The position numbers were made by a program, and so were the translations under genes. Positions 32,492 through 45,444 of a stretch of DNA of 64,000 nt are shown piece by piece. The stretch lies in NCBI GenBank assembly GCA_949130495.1, contig OX422218.1:42664651-42728650 (forward strand), read 5' to 3'. Origin of the DNA: Sambucus nigra. Lineage: Eukaryota > Streptophyta > Magnoliopsida > Dipsacales > Adoxaceae. Within the stretch, counting starts at the first letter, position 1; the number at the start of each line of letters is the position of its first letter. The notes beneath the pieces were generated by a model. The model was not told the DNA's origin, made no database searches, and saw only the letters and a program-made list of their open reading frames with translations.

Positions 32492-32574
<83 letters not shown>
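32492..32574. repeat. (TA)n tract between the modules of C LTR 2
   Basis: 83 bp here, about 10 bp in LTR 1 (near 26400) and 25 bp in LTR 3 (38556-38580). Confidence 0.95.
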
Positions 32575-32576
<2 letters not shown>

Positions 32577-32639
32577 ATAAATATTTATAATATAAGAGCA
32601 CTAAGGATTAAACTTCTCCCCAGTCTCAACACACTGCCA

Positions 32640-32700
32640 TATTCGTGCGTGGGGTGTCTCGCAAAGCGAAATCCAAACAAGGAACCCCCCCGATACACTA
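32640..32700 (-). repeat. GGTTCCTTG module, copy 11 (C LTR 2)
   Basis: Counterpart of copy 7. Confidence 0.8.
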
Positions 32701-33973
32701 CTATGCGGGAAGGTAGATCGTCGGGATCCATTAGACCCTAGGCACTCGATTCATCCATTTATACATACATATTCATATTTTACCATAACCATCCGGATCT
32801 ATCTCCCGGACTGAGGATTCATATACAAAGTATTTATCAATACCTTTATTTTTCTCAAAATTTCCCATTTCCCTTTTTATACTCAGGAAATGTAAATATA
32901 AAAGCCAATTCATTATCATGAATTTCTTTAACAAATCATATACCTTTTAAAAGCCAATTTTATTATCATAAAAATGCTTTTCCTTTATATCATCCCATTT
33001 CCTTTTTTATACTCAGGAAATGTACCCAAAGCCATTTCCATTATCATGAAAATGCTTTGATCAAATCATGCTTCCACATCCCTTCTTCCATCCGGGAGTG
33101 TTACCAAAGCCAAACCTTTATCCCATTTCCCTTTTTATACTCGGGAAATATAAATTAAAGCCAATCCATTATCATGAATTGCTTTAATAAATCTAAGACC
33201 GCCCCTCCGGGTTTCCCCACTGGACGCGCCCCTAAATGGCTTTCATCTTCCAGGGCCTATCTATACAAGACAACCTGGGAACCTACCAACGTCGGGAAGC
33301 GGCCATATTGCCTGCGGGAAAGTCAGGACCACACCCGGAATCCCCTAACCAGCGCAGTAATTCAAATGCCCATATGGCCTAGGGACTATATCCAACCTGC
33401 TCAACAGTCAGGAAGGCTTCACCACAACGCGCGCAACTTCCCTTATGATAGCGATTTAGGGAGGTGTGTACAATCCATAATTTATTAATTATGAAAAACA
33501 TTTCTCATTCCATTTTGAAAATATTCATTTTTATATTTTCAAAATCATTTCCATCATAACATATATATATATATATATATATATACCTAAATCACACAGT
33601 ATAAACATATCCTATATATTCCTCCAAGAATATATAACCTGCCATAATGGCCTATATCATCTAGCGATGACCATAATCCCAAAGATTCCATCCAGGAATC
33701 ACAATCATGCATTCATATAAGCATGATACTAAGCCCAAAGTATTTTCTTACTTTGATGACTAATAATTACCTTAATCAACTCTTAAAGGTTTATTGGATA
33801 TCTCCAAATATAATAATTCACTCTAAGTGAATATATACATATATATATTCCCAATTCCTCAAGTCCTTTAGGACATAACCCTCTAATATACTTTAATTTA
33901 GAAGGCCCTTAAACTTTAATCTAAAAGGGGAGAAATAATAATAATCTCCAAAATCCTGGGCTGAAAACAAGGC

Positions 33974-34093
33974 ACCGGTCGACCGGTCTTAGACCCCCGG
34001 TCGACCGCGGGTTGTAAATAAGCAGACGAAACAAAGCAGTAGGCCCTTTCTCCTTGACGCGGTCGACCGGCCATAGGGGCGCGGTCGACCGGT
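33974..34093. repeat. Two pairs of GGTCGACC palindromes, 22-bp class (C LTR 2)
   Basis: Centres at about 33980/34002 and 34064/34086; both pairs are 22 bp apart. Confidence 0.9.
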
Positions 34094-34798
34094 CACACCA
34101 GGTCTCCCAAAATTAAAATCCTTAAGTCCCTTATCCAACAACCCAAATTCATTTTCGGGGTTTCCAAACTACCCCAAAAATTATCCCGAACATCTACGAC
34201 ATTAATTCTAGCCGTAATTTTTCCAATTCCCGATTTGATTTCCGAGTTGATAATTTCAACCCGGAGTTGTCATCTTTTAAAAATCATATCAAATCGTAGA
34301 AAAATCAAAAAAATACGCGGTCAGCACCCACACGACCTTATCGAAACGATCTACAACTTTCGTGTTTTGGACGAAAGCTAAATCATTTATCTTCTTGGCC
34401 GAAAATGACCCCAAAGGTTACGGGTTACTATTCATTATCTCTTCCAACATCCCAAACTCCATTTTTCTCCATTTTTGTTGTTTCTAACCTCACCCAACAA
34501 CTCAATAAACATCTAATCTATGTTTTACAACTAACACATCAATTATTTTGGGGTATTAAACCATTTCTCTTGGATTTGAACCCTAAAATCCATGAAACCT
34601 AGATTTGGGCATTTCTCCCAATTAAATTCAATCTTACATCCCATTAACATGGTTTTAATACTAGAAATCATTAAGAGTTTACATTACATCAATTTGTAAA
34701 CTCACATACAACTTTTACCCAATTTTTTTAAGGGTTCTAACCCTAAAATCATGTTTCTACCAAATGTGATATGAGAGGATTGCAAAAAATGAAATAAA

Positions 34799-34814
34799 GC
34801 AAGTAAACACTTGA
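34799..34814 (-). promoter_or_regulatory. GC-donor stem-loop (C LTR 2), mutated
   Basis: On minus the site reads AGTCAAGTGTTTACTTGC: the donor-like GC has become TC, so this copy lacks the GC donor and one stem pair. Confidence 0.5.
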
Positions 34815-34956
34815 CTGGAGGATGAAATCTGACGACCTCGAGTCGAATCCGGCGGAGTTTGGCCCGAATCTCCCTTTTTTCCCCTCTTTTCTCCTTCCTC
34901 TCTCTCTTCTCTCTGTTTTCTTTCTTTCTTTTTTTTTTCTTTCCCCTCTCTCCCTC

Positions 34957-34964
34957 TTTATATA
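34957..34964 (-). promoter_or_regulatory. TATA box of C LTR 2
   Basis: TATATAAA on minus, same context as in LTR 1. Confidence 0.65.
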
Positions 34965-35944
34965 GGAAGAAAAGGGTTTTAACCCTTAAAACCCAAAAAC
35001 GACTCGTTTACCCAATTACGAGTTACTTTTACCTCTAAAATTATCCGAAACTCATTTTCGACAATCGGACACTCTTTTCCGACTATCTCGGATATTCCGA
35101 AACTCACAGCGCAGTCGAAATTCCCATTCGAGGTACTTGACCGCAAATCACTATTCCAACCCAAAATAAATAAATGCGGGTTTTCCAATTAAAAATCTTA
35201 CCTCGTGTCGCTTTACTCAATGACGACATATAATTAAAATATTTCTACCTATATAGTCCCAAAAATAATTACAGCACCCATCGAAAATCATTCAATCCTC
35301 GAAAATCCCAAAAATTACTATTTAGGAAAATTCCCCAAATTCCAATTTATATCCAATTATGGAATTTAATGGTCTCCAAAAGGACGGGTTGTTACATACT
35401 CCCCCCCTTACAATAGAATTTCGTCCTCGAAATTCAGATACGACCTACACCACCAATCCTAGGATCACTCCAAATCCTAATACCTCAAAGGGAATGACAT
35501 TAACCCAATGGTTCCCATCCATGTACAATACGACTACCACGATCGTAAAGTGACTCTAATACGTCACATAATACCCATCATCTATAATGCCTATCGGCAT
35601 GAATTTCAACCTTATATACTATGCACATTCTATTTCAGGCGGTATATAAACCAACTTACCAAGGTGCCCATACACCTTTCTAACTTGTGCATATTTGCAC
35701 ATCCGTAGTGAACCTCTGACACATAACACTCTCTCCTAATAAGGATCTCCTTTCCTCGGTGTAATACTCACCTATGGGTCCTTCTAACCCGCGAAATGCC
35801 AAACTCCTAACCTCGGTATCGGTAACTCTATCGAGCCTACATCCTACAATGTTACTATCTATGCGTTACCCTACCTACGCGAAACTAATATACTCCTAAG
35901 TATGTCCCTAGTGCCCAAGGCCTCTCTCGAATCCCGACATTTGC

Positions 35945-36000
35945 TCGGTTTCATGCATGGGACATCTCGCCAAGGCGAAATCCAAACAAGGAACCCTCTC
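35945..36000 (-). repeat. GGTTCCTTG module, copy 12 (C internal 2)
   Basis: Counterpart of copy 8 with the GGCGA stem variant. Confidence 0.8.
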
Positions 36001-36494
36001 GTTACACTACTCCCTCGCGTTGTCGATCATCGAGATGTAACGGCCCAAGACACACCAGCGGGACATCCTAAATCCTGCCTATGCTAACCTACGAACGCAT
36101 TTCTGGTATCTTATCCTTCCGCCCATACGGAAGGAAACCTAATCTATCGAAGTGCCCACTTTCTGTAGAAAGTGTCACGAACATAATACCCAAATTGTAT
36201 CTCCTCAAAATTTGCCTTTTCATTAAGGATGGTTATATTCCTCAACCCAATTTCTCCAAATTTGCCTTCTTATTAAGGCAGGGATATCATCCTCAAATCA
36301 AATTCTCTAAGTCCCACTCCACCCAACTACTTATGGTGAGAGGACCAATTTAGTGCTTTTCCATAGCACAATATTTCCATAAACATACCATCATCACAGG
36401 GCTCGTAGTCTATAGTGGTTCATCCACACTAAAAGAATAACCCACATCCTTCCATCCAATAACATCTCTCCATGCCCGACGCCGTTAAGAGTCA

Positions 36495-36545
36495 TGTGTG
36501 GAGTGTTTCGCAAAGCGAAATCCAAACAAGGAACCCCTCCACACA
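36495..36545 (-). repeat. GGTTCCTTG module, copy 13 (C internal 2)
   Basis: Counterpart of copy 9, with one change in the hairpin arm. Confidence 0.8.
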
Positions 36546-37004
36546 TTAACACTTGACTTCGTCGGTCACGGAGTCCCGTTATTTCAGACATGCAACCGGG
36601 ATAATCCTATCCCTAAACAACAAAAGGTGGTCTGAACTCCTATCTCTAACTAAGAGTCACACCACCCAGCGCTTGCACTATTTCTAAGCCCTTGCGCAAA
36701 CCATAATGAGCTTTATCTTACAGCTCAACACAAATCCTGCAGCCTTAAATCATATATATAAGGTCTCCATACATACCAACCAAAATAAGGAAGCCTCTGC
36801 TCATCGAGGTTTCATCAATCCATAATAATAAAGGTGAACTCAACCTTTATTAAGGTGAGACACCACAATAACAACCTGTTCCCTCGAGGAACCATGGACA
36901 CGATAGTCTTGCCATCATTAGCCTGCTATCGCTCCGATCAACCAATACATATATATACACCATAATACCATACTCGTATAGACATATAAAACGAGTATCA
37001 CAAC

Positions 37005-37046
<42 letters not shown>

Positions 37047-37680
37047 ACACCCGCCTCTATGGCGAATGAAGGAAAATGAAATTCCGCTATTGCGGAAAAC
37101 ACATAAACACACATGATATTATTTTATTGTGACCGCCATAACTCAAATTACACACACGAGTCTAGGGCTAACGAACACCGTGACTTTTATCTAGCCACGC
37201 CATTTATACCTCTTCCTTGAGGTAAAACTCATAACAACATTCTTCTCATACCGACTATATTGTGGGAACTCACGGTTAAAACTATCCGTAAGACCCCTTT
37301 TGAACCCTCAACTTCAATGAGGAATTCAACTTTTGTACCACTCTCAACTTCAGCGGTACTGTGGTACTCCTAACTACCATTCTTTAGTAGTTGCCGCAAA
37401 ATTCTTAATAATAACTATAAGGAGAGTGACCTCTACTAAGGCCCTCGTCCCCAACTTCCACCAGCTGCCCCAGCTAAGCCTCACCTCCTGCTGCCACCCA
37501 AGATCCGCACACGATTCTCAAACGAGCGTGGAAAAGATTTCTATAATCTTCTAACATGGCAGGAGAACGAAATCTCACAAGAGAAATCAACGATCCTAAT
37601 CCTGAGGCTCTACAACAATCGAGAGCAACGCTGAAAGCGTAGTACGTCCGCACAGATTCCTAAGGACACTAGAACCTGAT

Positions 37681-37692
37681 GATCTGATACCA
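37681..37692 (-). other. Primer-binding site, C internal 2 (one mismatch)
   Basis: TGGTATCAGATC on minus; the last-but-one base departs from TGGTATCAGAGC. Confidence 0.85.
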
Positions 37693-38445
37693 TCTGTGAC
37701 AACCCGCCTAATAAGATACCGGGCGATCACTCCAATATAAAGTAAAACAGAAGTCTCATATGGCTCATTCTTAGCATCACGGTCGAAAAATCCATTTAAT
37801 TACTAATAGCCTATCAGGCCGGTGTCAAAATTTTAACTTTACTACTCTTTTTAACGATAATAAATAAAACATCTACAATGTAATGCGTAAATGAAACTGA
37901 AATGAAATAAAATGACCGAACACTCGGTCAAAATATATAACCATATCGAATGATGTATCGAAAGAATAAATAAATGCAGTTAAGCCATTGGATCGAATGT
38001 TTATACAGTACCTCCTATCTAGAGTACAACGATGGAAGCGACTATCAAAAACCTGCACGCATCCACAGTTGCTCCAGCTGACGTCTGACTCGAAAAAATT
38101 TCCATACAGGCGTTCCTGTGTCTGGACTCCTATGTATATATAAAATATAGCAAGAAAGGAAAAGTAGATAAACGGGTCAGAGCCCGAATTTTGAAAATAT
38201 TTTGCCAGTGCATAAATGCCTTATTATTTTGAAAAAGGTTTTATCTCATATTTAAGTTTGGTATCGCACTCCCATGAGATACCCCTCACCTCTCCGCTAA
38301 TAGTGCACTCCTAGCGCATCTATCTAGAACATTCTAGTCAAGCTACCCTGCTAAACTAGTCTATCACAAACCCACTATCAATCCTAAATAGTCCAAGCAA
38401 TGTACTAAGGGCTAAACTTCACCCCAGTCTCAACACTATGCCATG

Positions 38446-38500
38446 TTCGTGCGTGAGGTGTCCCGCAAAGCGAAATCCAAACAAGGAACCCCCCCGATAC
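38446..38500 (-). repeat. GGTTCCTTG module, copy 14 (C LTR 3)
   Basis: Counterpart of copies 6 and 10. Confidence 0.8.
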
Positions 38501-38647
38501 ACTACTATGCGACACGGTCGATCGTCGAGATCCGTCAGTCCCTCAGTACAGAAAGATATATATATATATATATATATATACCATAAATATTTATAATACA
38601 AGAGCACTAAGGATTAAACTTCTCCCCAGTCTCAACACACTGCCATA

Positions 38648-38702
38648 TTCGTGCGTGAGGTGTCTCGCAAAGCGAAATTCAAACAAGGAACCCCCCCGGT
38701 AC
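38648..38702 (-). repeat. GGTTCCTTG module, copy 15 (C LTR 3)
   Basis: Counterpart of copies 7 and 11. Confidence 0.8.
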
Positions 38703-39563
38703 ACTACTATGTGGCAAGGTCGATCGTCGGGATCCATTAGACCCTAGGCACTCGATTCATCCATTTATACATACATATTCATATTTTACCATAACCATCC
38801 GGATCTATCTCCCGGACTGAGGATTCATATACAAAGTATTTATCAATACCTTTGTTTTTCTCAAAATTTCCCATTTCCCTTTTTATACTCAGGAAATGTA
38901 AATATAAAAGCCAATTCATTATCATGAATTGCTTTAACAAATCATATACCTTTTAAAAGCCAATTTTATTATCATAAAAATGCTTTTCCTTTATATCATC
39001 CCATTTCACTTTTTATACTCCGGAAATGTATCCAAAGCCATTTCCATTATCATGAAAATGCTTTGATCAAATCATGCTTCCACATCCCTTCTTCCATCCG
39101 GGAGTGTTACCAAAGCCAAACCTTTATCCCATTTCCCGTTTTATACTCAGGAAATGTAAATTAAAGCCAATCCATTATCATGAATTGCTTTAATAAATCT
39201 AAGACCGCCCCTCCGGGTTTCCCCACTGGACGCACCCCTAAATGGCTTTCATCTTCCAGGGCCTATCTATACAAGACAACCTGGGAACCTACCAACGTCG
39301 GGAAGCGGCCATATTGCCTGCGGGAAAGTCAGGACCACACCCGGAATCCCCTAACCAGCGCAGTAATACAAATGCCCATATGGCCTAGGGACTATATCCA
39401 ACCTGCTCAAAAGCCAGGAAGGCTTCACCACAACGCGCGCAACTTCCCTTATGATAGCGATTTAGGGAGGTGTGTACAATCCATAATTTATTAATTATGA
39501 AAAACATTTCTCATTCCATTTTGAAAATATTCATTTTTATATTTTCAAAATCATTTCCGTCAT

Positions 39564-39600
<37 letters not shown>

Positions 39601-39987
39601 CTAAATCACACAGTATAAACATATCCTACATATTCCTCCTAGAATATATAACCTGCCATAATGGCCTATATCATCTAGCGATGACCATAATCCCGAAGAT
39701 TCCCTCCAGGAATCACAATCATGCATTCATATAAGCATGATACTAAGCCCAAAGTATTTTCTTACTTTGATGACTAATAATTACCTTAATCAACTCTTAA
39801 AGGTTTATTGGATATCTCTAAATATAATAATTCACTCTAAGTGAATATATACATATATATATTCCCAATTCCTCAAGTCCTTTAGGACATAACCCTCAAA
39901 TATACTTTAATTTAGAAGGCCCTTAAACTTTAATCTCAAAGGGGAGAAATAATAATAATCTCCAAAATCTTGGGCTGAAAATAATGC

Positions 39988-40105
39988 ACCGGTCGACCGG
40001 TCTTAGACCCCCGGTCGACCGCGGGTTGTAAATAAGCCTACGAAACAAAGCAGTAGGCCCTTTCTCCTTGACGCGGTCGACCGGCCATAGGGGCGCGGTC
40101 GACCG
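39988..40105. repeat. Two pairs of GGTCGACC palindromes, 22-bp class (C LTR 3)
   Basis: Centres at about 39994/40016 and 40078/40100; both pairs are 22 bp apart. Confidence 0.9.
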
Positions 40106-40811
40106 ATCACACCAGGTCTCCCAAAATTAAAATCCTTAAGTCCCTTATCCAACAACCCAAATTCATTTTCGGGCTTTCTAAACTACCCCAAAAATTATCC
40201 CAAACATCTACAACATTAATTCTAGCCGTAATTTTTCCAATTCCCGATTTGATTTCCGAGTTGATAATTTCAACCCGGAGCTGTCATCTTGTAAAAATCA
40301 TATCAAATCGTAGAAAAATCATAAAAATACTGGTCGATACCCACGCGACCGTATCGAAAAGATCTACAACTTTCGTGTTTTGGACGAAAGCTAAATCATT
40401 TATCTTCTTGGCCGAAAATGACCCCAAAGGTTATGGGTTACTATTCATTATCTCTTCCAACATCCCAAACTCCATTTTTCTCCAATTTTGTTGTTTCTAA
40501 CCTCACCCAACAACTCAATAAACATCTAATCTATGTTTTACAACTAACACATCAATTATTTTCGGGTATTAAACCATTTCTCTTGGATTTGAACCCTAAA
40601 ATCCATGAAACCTAGATTTGGGCATTTCTCCTAATTAAATTCAATCTTACATCCCATTAACATGGTTTTAATACTAGAAATCATTAAGAGTTTACATTAC
40701 ATTAATTTGTAAACTCACATACAACTTTTACCCAATTTTTTTAAGGGTTCTAACCCTAAAATCATGTTTATACCGAATGTGACATGAGAGGATTTCAAAA
40801 AATGAAATAAA

Positions 40812-40827
40812 GCAAGTAAACACTTGC
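40812..40827 (-). promoter_or_regulatory. GC-donor stem-loop (C LTR 3)
   Basis: AGGCAAGTGTTTACTTGC on minus, identical to LTR 1. Confidence 0.6.
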
Positions 40828-40965
40828 CTGGAGGATGAAAACCGACGACCTCGAGTCGAATCCGGTGGAGTTTGGCCCGAATCTCCCATTTTCCCCTCTT
40901 TTCTCCTTCCTCTCTCTCTTCTCTCTCTTTTCTTTTGTTCTTTCTCTTTTCTTTCGTTCTTTCTC

Positions 40966-40973
40966 TTTATATA
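40966..40973 (-). promoter_or_regulatory. TATA box of C LTR 3
   Basis: TATATAAA on minus; the following purine-rich leader has a small tandem duplication (GAAAGAAC units). Confidence 0.65.
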
Positions 40974-43650
40974 GGAAGAAAAGGGTTTTAACCCTTAAAA
41001 CCCAAAAACGACTCGTTTACCCAATTACGAGTTACTTTTACCTCTAAAATTATCCGAAACTCATTTTCGACAATCGGACACTCTTTTCCGACTATCTCGG
41101 ACATTCCGAAACTCACGGCGCAGTCGAAATTCCCATTCGAGGTACTTGACCGCAAATCACTATTCCAACCCAAAATAAATAAATGCGGGTTTTCCAATTA
41201 AAAATCTTACCTCGTGTCGCTTTACTCAATGACGACATATAATTAAAATATTTCTACCTATATAGTCCCAAAAATAATTACAGCACCCATCGAAAATCAT
41301 TCAATCCTCGAAAATCCCAAAAATTACTATTTAGGAAAATTCCCCAAATTCCAATTTATATCCAATTATGGAATTTAATGGTCTCCAATAGGACGGGTTG
41401 TTACATGTTTTTTGTTCAACAATAGTACATGTGGGTGTTTCTGACGAGTTACAGGAGGGAGACGATTTTTTTTTGGGGCGGGGTATATGCATTTGTCTTA
41501 AAACATACGACTAATTGTTGTGTGTATTTTGTAGCTGCTAAAAAATCATTTATATGGCTATATGTGATTAACTACAGGAAAGAGAATATTTTGTGTGAGA
41601 GATGCATATGGGTTTGGGTTTTAAAGATCCACATAGAGAGAGGGAGAGGCATCTCGGTTTGTCATGTCTTTGACATCTAATAAATATGAGTTTCTTAGAC
41701 TATAATATCATTTAGGGTGTTTGTGCAATTGTTTTCTACGTGGTGGGTTTATTATATTGTATTACTTAGAATTAGAGGTAAGTTTCTCTTTCTTTTGTTG
41801 TAATTTCATAGTTAATATTACTAATTTTTATATTTTTCATATTAAATTAAGGGAATTTTGTGCTAAATTTGGGGATTTCGTGACTTATTTTTCAAAAAAA
41901 AATTCATTAATTATGGATCTTTTCCTCCTAAGCTAAAATATTAATGGCTCTCCTCTTTATTTGTAGAAGTGGTGTTCTTTCATTACAAAAAATAGCTTTT
42001 TTAACAATAGTTTTTAGTATCTTTGAAAAAAATAGCTTTTTAAATATAAAATAGTTTTTGAACATAAAATAGTTTTGACAAAATAAAAATAGTTTTAACG
42101 AAAAAACATTTTATTAACAAAATAAACATTGTTTATAAGAAAAAAATAGCTATAGAATTTCTCATTGAATATGTCACAACTCAAGTGCTTTTATTAGTTC
42201 CTGTACTGGATGTTTGAAACTCTCTTATTCCTTATGTAATTAGTTGTCCGATTAGTGAGAAAGAATAGGGCTCAAGAAATTTGGTACAATTAGTATGGTA
42301 GGTCTTTACTTGGTTAAAAATATTAAGGAAAACTTTAAATCCCGGACCTATAAATGGATGATTAGGTGAGGTGCCTTTAAGAAATAAAAATCCCAATGAA
42401 CGTCGAACACAATCATGTGTCAACGGAAGTCTACTTAAATTGAGCCTAATCAGATAAGAGTTTAGGCTTGAAAATGGCAAACTAGATTGATTCATTCACT
42501 TGAACCATCAACGAGAATAAAAAATTCTTAATCATGAAAATAATTAATTGAACCAAATTAACTAACTATTATTCAGAAGTAATTTTGATTATTTAAAAAT
42601 AATTTGTCCAGTATTTTCATTTATATATCTAACTAATATGAAAATATCACGTAGTTAACTTTATTATCATAGCTTTCACTTTCCATTTGGCTAGAATTTG
42701 TGCCAATTCAACTTCATAATACAATAGGAAAATAAATAACATCATAATTCACTTAAAAACTGTAGTTAGTTCCTAAATTTATAATTGTACATCTATAAAA
42801 TAAGAATATTATAAGGTCGATTTAAAATTATAAAAGGAAGTTCAAATGGAATTTTTAAAATTTTTTGCCAAATTGTTTATAGATAATCCATCATTTTTTG
42901 AAATTTTGTGTTATATAAAAAATATTTTCGACTTAAAATATACATGATTTAATACTTTGGAAAAAAAATCGCGCCTTATGTCATGGGCAATAGAAATTCC
43001 AATTTTTTGAAGTGCTTTTTAAAATGGTTCGTCCTGCCTTCAGGCATGGACATTGTGGTGTAATTATTTCAGGGATGGCGAATACAAATTCCAATTTTTT
43101 TTATCAAACGCGATATTTTATACTGATTTTTTGTGGTGTAAGCTTAAATATAAATATTGTGCTAAGGGACGTCCGAAAATTGGCATAATGTTTAGTTTCT
43201 TTAGATAAAAGTATTTATTATTTTGACATAATTTTTTTTTTTGCGTTTAACCAGGTCGTGTTTAAAAAGGTTGTGTTGTAAATAAATAAGTTATAGTGTT
43301 GAAAAGTTATAAACTGTATAAAAAATATTTTTTACAAACTAAAAATGACCCCAGCCAAAATATACACGACATGACATGAAATTTTAACGTTTACCTATCT
43401 CGAACACGACCCAATGTTTTTTAACCAAAAACGAACTTGACCAAAATAAACACGACATGACATGAGATTTGATTACCAATCACGAACACCTACCGTTTTG
43501 TAGGATATTCATATAAATAACGGATATTATGGCAATTTTTTTTTAAATTACACTTTGTTTTGCCGGGGAACAAAATTTTCGCCGTTTTGTAACTATGGAC
43601 TTTGAAAATTTTGTCGCTTCGCGATTACGTACTTTGAAATTTTTTGGAAA

Positions 43651-43674
43651 CGTGCATTCAAGCACGGGCATATG

Positions 43675-43676
<2 letters not shown>
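43651..43676 (+). other. Possible decayed Helitron 3' end
   Basis: CGTGC (43651-43655) pairs with GCACG (43662-43666), followed by GGCATATGCC and (TA)n. The layout matches plant Helitron ends but the CTRR terminus is absent. Confidence 0.25.

Positions 43677-43677
<1 letters not shown>

Positions 43678-43765
<88 letters not shown>
43678..43765. repeat. (TA)n tract
   Basis: About 88 bp of uninterrupted TA. Confidence 0.95.
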
Positions 43766-43768
<3 letters not shown>

Positions 43769-43796
43769 CACATATGTGATGCTTGTGGGGTATGTA

Positions 43797-45099
43797 TGTG
43801 ACACCCCATAAAATCTAAAATAGATTGACTAGTTCTAAAATAAATAATACGAGAGTTTAAAATAATTGAATATACTTCTACACATCACCTAAATAAACTA
43901 ACATGAGTAAACTAAAATAACCCTACGTGAAAATAATAATACAAAAATCATCCTCTTATATCATAAACATCAACAGTAATAAGATCCAACATTTGAAATA
44001 TAATCGGCTCAACATAAAACAATCTTTCCAAATGGAGTAAAAAAATACTATAACAAGAAAGACAACTAAAATGTAAATAGAAATATAAAGAGTGAGCGCA
44101 CAAGCTCGACACCTAAATCCTATTCGAGAATCAATGAAGAATTAGCCAGAAAGAATCATGGATGAGGCTACGCACCAGCGTCCCAGGTCCTAAAAAAATT
44201 CAACAACAACATTATCAATAAGTTCACGAGAGTAAGAATATAAATGATTTTGGACTACAAGATAACTATTCATCATCCACTCATCTTTTTAGATATTTTT
44301 AAGTTAATCCAACCTAAATAGGCCTAAACATCATACGCATCTGAGAATGCCCCTATGGTGTACTCTTATGCAAGGATGGTTCGAATAAAAACAAGTCCAA
44401 TATTTTTATATTTTTCAAACTTTTAAATATTAAACTTTTAAATAAAATTAACCCTATTAAACATAGAACTTATTATAAACTTTTCTTATAGAGAACTAAT
44501 TTACCAAATTTTATCTGACCACTTTGTCCCAGTGGCATGACAGATCGGAACATCATACCTTTCCTATTTTAAAGAATATTATTTCTAGTTACAATTTAGA
44601 TTTATCTTCTTCCATGTATTTTAATTTTTCAGGTAACTCATGTCTTTGCAATAATAAGCATAGACTCTCTTTTCCAACTCCACTCTAGTTTTTAATAGAC
44701 CGATTCAAATAATTTTCTTCGATGTATGGACCTCATCGATTATTTCTCATGATGGCTTTAAATATTATGTTTTTTTGTTGATTATTTTATCGAGTGTATT
44801 TTGTTTGCCCACTCAAACAAAAATTGGATGTTAAAAATGGAATTTTAAATTTATTTCACATTATTTGTTTGTTCTTGTATTTTATCGTCCAGCTAGTACA
44901 TGAGAATAGGATATAATTTAGGTCAATTATTTACTTTTCAATACTCCTATGTATATTTATATTAGAATCATCAAAATAATGAAAGATGACGTATTTGTCC
45001 AAATCTTTTGAACATTATTCCCAAGATGTCCTACAAATAAACACCAAACACATTGATATGATTTATTATGTAATTTTACTTTTCTCTTAGTGATTTATT
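43797..45099 (-). mobile_element. LTR F, minus-strand LTR 3' end (truncated)
   Basis: It begins on plus with TGTGACACCCC, the sense 3' terminus used by copies A/B. The sequence GAGTGAGCGCACAAGCTCGA and then GCGTCCCAGGTCC (near 44187) parallels GAGCGACATGCTCGA and GCGTCCCTGTGG in the A/B LTRs. Beyond about 44230 similarity fades and no 5' terminus is seen before LTR G, so the true right limit is uncertain. Confidence 0.5.
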
Positions 45100-45433
45100 T
45101 GTAATACCCAGTATTTTTATGCTATATTAATTTGGGGATTTATTAAATTTAATGTGAATTAATTATTTAATAAAAATCCGGAAATTAATTATGTTATAAT
45201 TATTAACGCGATGAGAGTTAGTAATTATGGGAAAATTTGTTGAATATTACTAATGAGCAAAGTAATATATAATAGTGGACATATTAAATGTCACGAGTGA
45301 ATAAAATGACAATGTTGGAAATTTGAGTCGGGACGCGCCCGTGTCGCGTCGGGACTAAATATTGATAAATAAATGTAATATTTTATAAGTTATTCGTATT
45401 GTCGTTTTGAGTGTCCCAACGTGTCCGTAAGGG

Positions 45434-45444
45434 TCGAGATAGTC
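45434..45444 (+). promoter_or_regulatory. Shared U3 motif TCGAGATAGTC (LTR G copy)
   Basis: Exact 11-mer preceded by GTGTCCGTAAGGG, close to the LTR D copy in flanking sequence too. Confidence 0.5.

Larger units (their letters stand above)
31631..35396 (-). repeat. Family C LTR 2 (shared middle LTR)
   Basis: Same order of motifs as LTR 1: U3 motif near 35081, TATA 34957-34964, GC-donor site 34799-34814, palindromes 33974-34093, block 33192-33480. Its palindromes are the best preserved, including a perfect ACCGGTCGACCGGT. Confidence 0.9.
35397..37694 (-). mobile_element. Family C internal region 2 (non-coding)
   Basis: It is nearly identical to internal region 1 apart from scattered substitutions and a shorter TA tract. 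The PBS (37681-37692) has one mismatch. PPT at 35398-35409, leader hairpin at 37334-37360 (outer pair lost), modules at 35945 and 36495. Confidence 0.8.
37695..41405 (-). repeat. Family C LTR 3
   Basis: 3.71 kb, shorter than LTRs 1 and 2 mainly through shorter TA tracts. GC-donor stem-loop at 40812-40827, TATA at 40966-40973, palindromes at 39988-40105, block at 39198-39486. It ends GGGTTGTTACA before the TGTTT duplication. Confidence 0.9.
25520..41410 (-). mobile_element. Family C array: LTR-internal-LTR-internal-LTR with one target duplication
   Basis: Three LTRs (25525-29286, 31631-35396, 37695-41405) and two internal regions alternate. Every LTR runs on plus from TGTGACAACC to GGGTTGTTACA. 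The whole array is flanked by TGTTT at 25520-25524 and 41406-41410, a perfect 5-bp target duplication, so this is one insertion later expanded by recombination between LTRs, or inserted as a tandem cDNA. Internal regions are 2.3 kb with PBS and PPT but no gag-pol, so the family is non-autonomous. Confidence 0.9.
41411..43796. other. AT-rich interval without recognisable genes
   Basis: I see A/T-rich words such as AAATAGTTTT recurring at 41985-42150 but no coding motif, RNA gene or LTR end until 43797. A hairpin next to (TA)n at 43651-43676 may be a decayed Helitron end. Confidence 0.5.

Noticed and set aside
25529..41405. CRISPR-like array from the regularly repeated palindromes and modules
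   Set aside because: The repeats are inside LTRs, spacers are homologous between copies, and the window is plant nuclear DNA.
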